Source of the DNA: Pseudomonadota bacterium
GTDB taxonomy: Bacteria; Pseudomonadota; Alphaproteobacteria; Caulobacterales; Aquidulcibacteraceae
NCBI GenBank assembly: GCA_023461135.1
Contig: JAEWNX010000230.1
Coordinates: 1-9,228, forward strand
Reading direction: 5' to 3'
Length of the DNA: 9,228 nt
In this document: in pieces, positions 6,348-9,228 of the stretch
Position numbering within the stretch: position 1 is the stretch's first letter
Layout: each line of letters starts with the position of its first letter
Position numbers and translations under genes: made by a program
The notes under the pieces: generated by a model
Databases searched by the model: none
Seen by the model: only the letters and a program-made list of their open reading frames with translations
What the model was told of the DNA's origin: nothing

Positions 6348-6937
6348 TCGTCGTTGGTCTCACCGGCTCGATTGGCATGGGCAAATCCACGGTCGCCAAG
6401 ATGTTCGCGGAGGAGGGGGCGCCGGCGTTCGATTCAGATGCGGCGGTGCATCAGCTTTATGCAGCGGGCGGCGCGGCGGTCGCGCCGGTGGAGGAAGCGT
6501 TTCCGGGTGTGACGCGCGACGGCGCCATCGACCGCGCGGCCCTTTCGGCAAAGGTTGTCGGCGATCCTGACGCCTTACAGCGTCTCGAGCGGATCGTGCA
6601 CCCGCTCGTGCGGCAGGCTCAGGCGAACTTCCTGGCCGTGCAACGCGCAGCAGGGGCGCAGGTAGTCGTCCTCGACATACCGCTCCTATTCGAATCGACC
6701 GGCGCGCAGGCGGTGGACAAGATCGTGGTGGTCTCTGCGCCGCCGGATGTGCAGCGAGCGCGTGTGATGTCGCGCCCGGGCATGACCGAGGAGAAGTTCG
6801 AGAATCTTCTGGCGCGACAGACGTCCGACGCGGAGAAGCGGTCGCGGGCCGACTTTGTCATCGACACCGGCGGGCCGTTTGACGAAACCCCAGCGCAAGT
6901 CAGGGCAGTGCTGGACGCGCTGCGCGAAGCAGATTAG
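6344..6937 (+). CDS. coaE: Dephospho-CoA kinase
   Basis: Phosphorylates the ribose 3'-hydroxyl of dephospho-CoA, the final step of coenzyme A synthesis. The start is the ATG overlapping the aroE stop by 4 bp (ATGA), with GAGG 10 nt upstream, giving 197 residues, the usual size. The same frame stays open far upstream inside aroE, but that extension has no family support. Seen: the P-loop [12 protein letters not shown] (5-16), the CoA-site [11 protein letters not shown] (29-39), [10 protein letters not shown] (81-90), the DIPLLFES lid motif (111-118), LLARQ (155-159), and ADFVIDTGG near the end. It is the fourth gene of the overlapping string. Confidence 0.96.
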   Translation: MIVVGLTGSIGMGKSTVAKMFAEEGAPAFDSDAAVHQLYAAGGAAVAPVEEAFPGVTRDGAIDRAALSAKVVGDPDALQRLERIVHPLVRQAQANFLAVQRAAGAQVVVLDIPLLFESTGAQAVDKIVVVSAPPDVQRARVMSRPGMTEEKFENLLARQTSDAEKRSRADFVIDTGGPFDETPAQVRAVLDALREAD

Positions 6938-6941
6938 CGCC

Positions 6942-7691
6942 ATGAGCATGCGCGAGATCGTCTTTGATACGGAAACGACCGGCGTGTTCGCCGAGCATCC
7001 CGAGAAGGAGCTGTGCGACCGCATTGTCGAGATCGGCTGCGTGGAGATCGTCAATCTCGAGCGCACGGGGCGTGAGTTTCACGTGTACCTCAACCCCGAC
7101 CGCTCGGTGCCGGAAGAAGTGGTGCGGGTGCACGGCCTGACGCGCGAATTCCTCACCCAGCACAAGCGGTTCGCCGACGTTGCAGATGAGTTTCTCGAGT
7201 TCATCGGCGATGCGCCGCTCGTGGCGCACAATGCAGGCTTCGACCAAGGCTTTATCAACGCCGAACTGGCGCGAATTCAGCGCGCGCCGGCGGCGGCAGA
7301 GCGCTTCATCGATACGCTGCTGATCGCCCGCAAGCGCTTCCCCGGCGCGTCGTGCTCGCTCGATGCGCTCGCCAAGCGCTATCAGCTCGATCGCTACGGC
7401 TTCGATCTCGCGGCGCGCAAAGGGCCCGGCGGCCACGGCGCGTTGATCGACGCACGCATCCTGGCGGAGGTGTACCTGCAACTGAAGGGCGGGCGCGAAC
7501 AGCGGCTCGCTTTCGATGCGGGCGAAGCGGCGGCGGAAAGCGCGGCGATCTTGCGGCCGGTGCAATTTGTTCGTCGCCAGCCACGGCCAACGCCGCTGGC
7601 GCCGCGCGGGACGCCGGAAGAAGCCGCCGCGCACGCAGCGTTCATCGCCGGCCTTGGCCCCAATGCGCTTTGGCTTAGGCGCGCAAGCTAG
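6942..7691 (+). CDS. dnaQ: DNA polymerase III epsilon subunit (3'-5' proofreading exonuclease)
   Basis: DnaQ-type DEDDh exonuclease that proofreads for the replicative polymerase. All three exonuclease motifs are intact: Exo I FDTETTG (D9, E11), Exo II LVAHNAGFD (D101), and Exo III HGALIDARILAEVY (H165, D170). After the catalytic domain comes GGREQRLAFD (183-192), where QRLAF lies at the place of the E. coli clamp-binding QTSMAF and may bind the sliding clamp. The C-terminal 50 residues are Ala/Pro/Arg-rich and probably flexible, ending in a possible polymerase-binding segment. The start ATG is 4 bp after the coaE stop; a second ATG two codons on is also possible. The 249-residue length fits. 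It closes the rightward operon and meets secB tail-to-tail. Confidence 0.96.
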   Translation: MSMREIVFDTETTGVFAEHPEKELCDRIVEIGCVEIVNLERTGREFHVYLNPDRSVPEEVVRVHGLTREFLTQHKRFADVADEFLEFIGDAPLVAHNAGFDQGFINAELARIQRAPAAAERFIDTLLIARKRFPGASCSLDALAKRYQLDRYGFDLAARKGPGGHGALIDARILAEVYLQLKGGREQRLAFDAGEAAAESAAILRPVQFVRRQPRPTPLAPRGTPEEAAAHAAFIAGLGPNALWLRRAS

Positions 7692-7692
7692 T

Positions 7693-8205
7693 TCAGAACG
7701 CCGGCGGGGGTGCGAGCGGCGTATCGCCTGAGGCTTCGCCGCGGCTCTGTCGCTCGCGCAGCTCGGCCCAATAGAGCGGCGTGAAGTCGATCGGATTGAT
7801 CAGCAGCGGCGGATAGCCGCCCTCGCGCGTGATCTCCGCGAGGATGTGGCGGCTGAATGGAAAGAGCAGGCGCGGACACTCGATCCAGATCAGCGGCTCG
7901 ACGTCGTCAGGGCGCACGTTCATGAATTGGAAGAGGCCCGCATAAACGAGGCTGGCGGAAAACATCACCGCCTCGCCGCGCTTAGTGGCGACGTTGATGC
8001 AAAGGTCGACCTCGAAGGCGTCGCCCTTCTCGCCCATCGGACGCGATTTTACCTCCACGCCCATGTCGATGGTGGGCTGGATGTCGGACGTCTGGGTGGC
8101 GCCGCCGTTACGGAATGACAGTTCCTTCACGTATTGGGCGAGCACGCGCAGATGCGGGGAATCGGCTGGCATTTGCGCGCCATCGAGCGCTGGATGGGTG
8201 TTCAT
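7693..8205 (-). CDS. secB: Protein-export chaperone SecB
   Basis: Cytosolic tetrameric chaperone that keeps preproteins unfolded and delivers them to SecA. The 170-residue chain has PHLRVLAQYVKELSF (17-31), the core strands around DLCINVATKRGEAVMF, LVYAGLFQFMNV (87-98), and the highly conserved CPRLLFPFSRHILAEITREGG (110-130) followed by YPPLLINPIDFTPLY (131-145). The usual SFENP reads SFRNG here. The tail is Pro/Ala-rich. The stop lies one base from the dnaQ stop on the other strand, leaving no room for a terminator between them. It diverges from the TimA-like gene across 150 bp that must hold both promoters; I could not assign them. Confidence 0.96.
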   Translation of the reverse strand: MNTHPALDGAQMPADSPHLRVLAQYVKELSFRNGGATQTSDIQPTIDMGVEVKSRPMGEKGDAFEVDLCINVATKRGEAVMFSASLVYAGLFQFMNVRPDDVEPLIWIECPRLLFPFSRHILAEITREGGYPPLLINPIDFTPLYWAELRERQSRGEASGDTPLAPPPAF

Positions 8206-8355
8206 GCGCCATCTCGTGAGGCTGATCCGGGGGAGGAGGCGCTACCATGCTGCTCGCCCGGCGCCAACGCAACCGGAGTGGCGAAAGGGCCTCTTTGGCA
8301 CTATCTTAATAGACCGCAGCCCATCCGCTGTTGCGGACACCGTTGGAGCAAGAGG

Positions 8356-8964
8356 TTGGACGACAACCTGATACAAATCCTCGTCCTGGCGTTCATCGCC
8401 GGCTTCGTGCTGTTCCGGCTGTACACCACGCTTGGGCGTCGCACCGGCGCCGAGCGGCCCGCGGAGCCACGCCCAGCGCCCGCGCAGGGCGGCGGCGAGC
8501 TTCCCCAGGAGCGCCCGGCGCAAGCCCCGCTGGCCGGCGCGCCTGCGACTGGCCCGGCGAGCGACGGATTGATGGCCATCGTCCGGGCCGATCCCAGCTT
8601 CGATTCCGAACACTTCGTTACCGGTGCGCGCGGGGCTTATGAACTTATCGTCAACGCATTTGCCAAGGGCGACCGCGATACGCTCCGCGGCCTGCTGACG
8701 TCGCGCGTGTTCGACTCGTACGTGGCCGCGATCGATGCGCGTGAGCAGAAAGGGGAGGCCGGCCCCGAACTCGTCCGGCTGAAGACCGCCGAGATCATCG
8801 ACGCCGACCTCCAGGCCGACACCGCCCGCATCACGGTGCGCTTCGAGACTGAACTGGCCGAAGGTGCGCATGGCGTGCGTGAAGCGCGCGAGAAGTGGAC
8901 CTTTGAGCGGGACATCCGTTCGCCCGATCCGAACTGGCGGCTGGCGCGCGTTTCCGCCGCGTGA
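8356..8964 (+). CDS. timA: Tim44-domain inner-membrane protein (TimA-like)
   Basis: Alphaproteobacterial homologue of the mitochondrial import factor Tim44; its bacterial role is not settled. The start is inferred as TTG: GGAG sits 7 nt upstream, and the following DDNLIQILVLAFIAGFVLFRL matches the family N-terminus, while no ATG or GTG lies suitably close. The 202-residue product has one N-terminal membrane segment (about 4-22), the GRRTGAE motif, and a Pro/Ala/Gln-rich linker (about 34-70). The Tim44 domain (about 74-200) includes FVTGARGAYELIVNAFAKGD, SRVFDSYVAAIDARE and the closing WTFERD...DPNWRLARVSA. The neighbouring divergent secB and overlapping smr-like gene fit the conserved alphaproteobacterial neighbourhood. 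Family is near certain; the precise start is probable. Confidence 0.9.
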   Translation: MDDNLIQILVLAFIAGFVLFRLYTTLGRRTGAERPAEPRPAPAQGGGELPQERPAQAPLAGAPATGPASDGLMAIVRADPSFDSEHFVTGARGAYELIVNAFAKGDRDTLRGLLTSRVFDSYVAAIDAREQKGEAGPELVRLKTAEIIDADLQADTARITVRFETELAEGAHGVREAREKWTFERDIRSPDPNWRLARVSAA

Positions 8965-9228
8965 GCAAGGGCGGGCGGGGCCTGACTGACGATGAAAAGA
9001 AACTCTGGCGCCGCGTTGCGGCGCGCGTGAAGCCGCGCCGCCTGCCGCCGAAGCATGAGGCGGCGGCCGTTGTCACGCCTCGCGCCTCGCCAACTGCACA
9101 GCCCAGCGTAAAACCCCGGGCTGCCGCGCCTCCAGCGAAGCTGCGAACCCCCACGCCGCCGCAAAATCGCGACGCGGAGAAGCGCGTTCGACGCGGCCGC
9201 GTCGCGGTGGGGGGGGGGCGGGGGTTAG
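8961..9228 (+). CDS. Smr-family protein, N-terminal part (cut by window edge)
   Basis: Starts at GTG overlapping the timA stop by 4 bp (GTGA). The 89 readable codons begin SKGGRGLTDDEKKLWRRVAARVKPRR, typical of the N-terminal helix of alphaproteobacterial Smr/MutS-C-domain proteins. A Pro/Ala-rich linker follows, then DAEKRVRRGRVAVG, which in relatives runs directly into the Smr core with its (D)LHG motif. That core is not present: the last codons are G-runs that depart from the expected pattern, so the final 20 or so bases may be wrong. Smr domains are known as nucleases acting on branched DNA or RNA; nothing catalytic is visible in this fragment. The assignment rests on the N-terminus and the position after timA. 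Confidence 0.72.
   Translation, partial: MSKGGRGLTDDEKKLWRRVAARVKPRRLPPKHEAAAVVTPRASPTAQPSVKPRAAAPPAKLRTPTPPQNRDAEKRVRRGRVAVGGGRGL
9209..9224. other. G-run at the window end, probable sequence artefact
   Basis: Ten consecutive G, one C, then five G, 4 bp from the last base and inside the Smr reading frame. Such runs at a contig edge are typical of low-quality ends in two-colour short-read data. Seen directly; the cause is inferred. Confidence 0.6.

Noticed and set aside
8290..8312. TGGCAC followed by TATCTTAAT before timA, a possible sigma-54 or sigma-70 promoter
   Set aside because: The -12 GC element is missing for sigma-54, and no properly spaced -35 exists for sigma-70.

Overview
The window is high-GC DNA from an alphaproteobacterium, most likely Caulobacterales or a close relative. 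The evidence is gene order and protein character: rho, hemJ, hemH and hemE read leftward, and the PPDK regulator (ppsR/RP001-type), maf, aroE, coaE and dnaQ read rightward. This is the arrangement that flanks the Caulobacter crescentus replication origin (Cori, between hemE and RP001). HemH numbering and cysteine placement also resemble the Caulobacter enzyme, and GANTC (CcrM-type) sites cluster in the central gap. Both window edges cut genes (rho on the left, an Smr-family gene on the right), and the right edge decays into G-runs, so this looks like a whole short contig.

Left arm (minus strand): the 5' 334 codons of rho, then a 173-bp leader gap, then the late haem genes in the order hemE>hemH>hemJ. 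The haem genes overlap by 4 bp (hemE/hemH) and 1 bp (hemH/hemJ) and form one operon that starts next to the putative origin. They encode uroporphyrinogen decarboxylase, ferrochelatase and the HemJ-type protoporphyrinogen oxidase. The intermediate step (coproporphyrinogen oxidase) is not in the window.

Centre (3783-4123): a 341-bp gap between divergent operons. It holds an AT-rich tandem repeat, four GANTC sites, two TTGTSCACA DnaA-box-like sites and inverted repeats. Together with the synteny, I read it as the probable chromosomal origin. Genes on both sides run away from it, as expected for forks leaving an origin.

Right arm (plus strand): ppsR-maf-aroE-coaE are each joined by 4-bp start/stop overlaps, and dnaQ follows after 4 bp. 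secB is encoded on the opposite strand, tail-to-tail with dnaQ, with one base between the two stop codons. Diverging from secB is a TimA/Tim44-like membrane-anchored gene starting at TTG. It overlaps by 4 bp the start of an Smr-family gene, whose 3' part is lost off the edge.

No mobile element, CRISPR, RNA gene or unknown gene cassette is visible. The points of real interest are the origin candidate, a Cys-to-His change at a predicted ferrochelatase iron-sulfur ligand, the structured rho leader, and the suspicious contig end.
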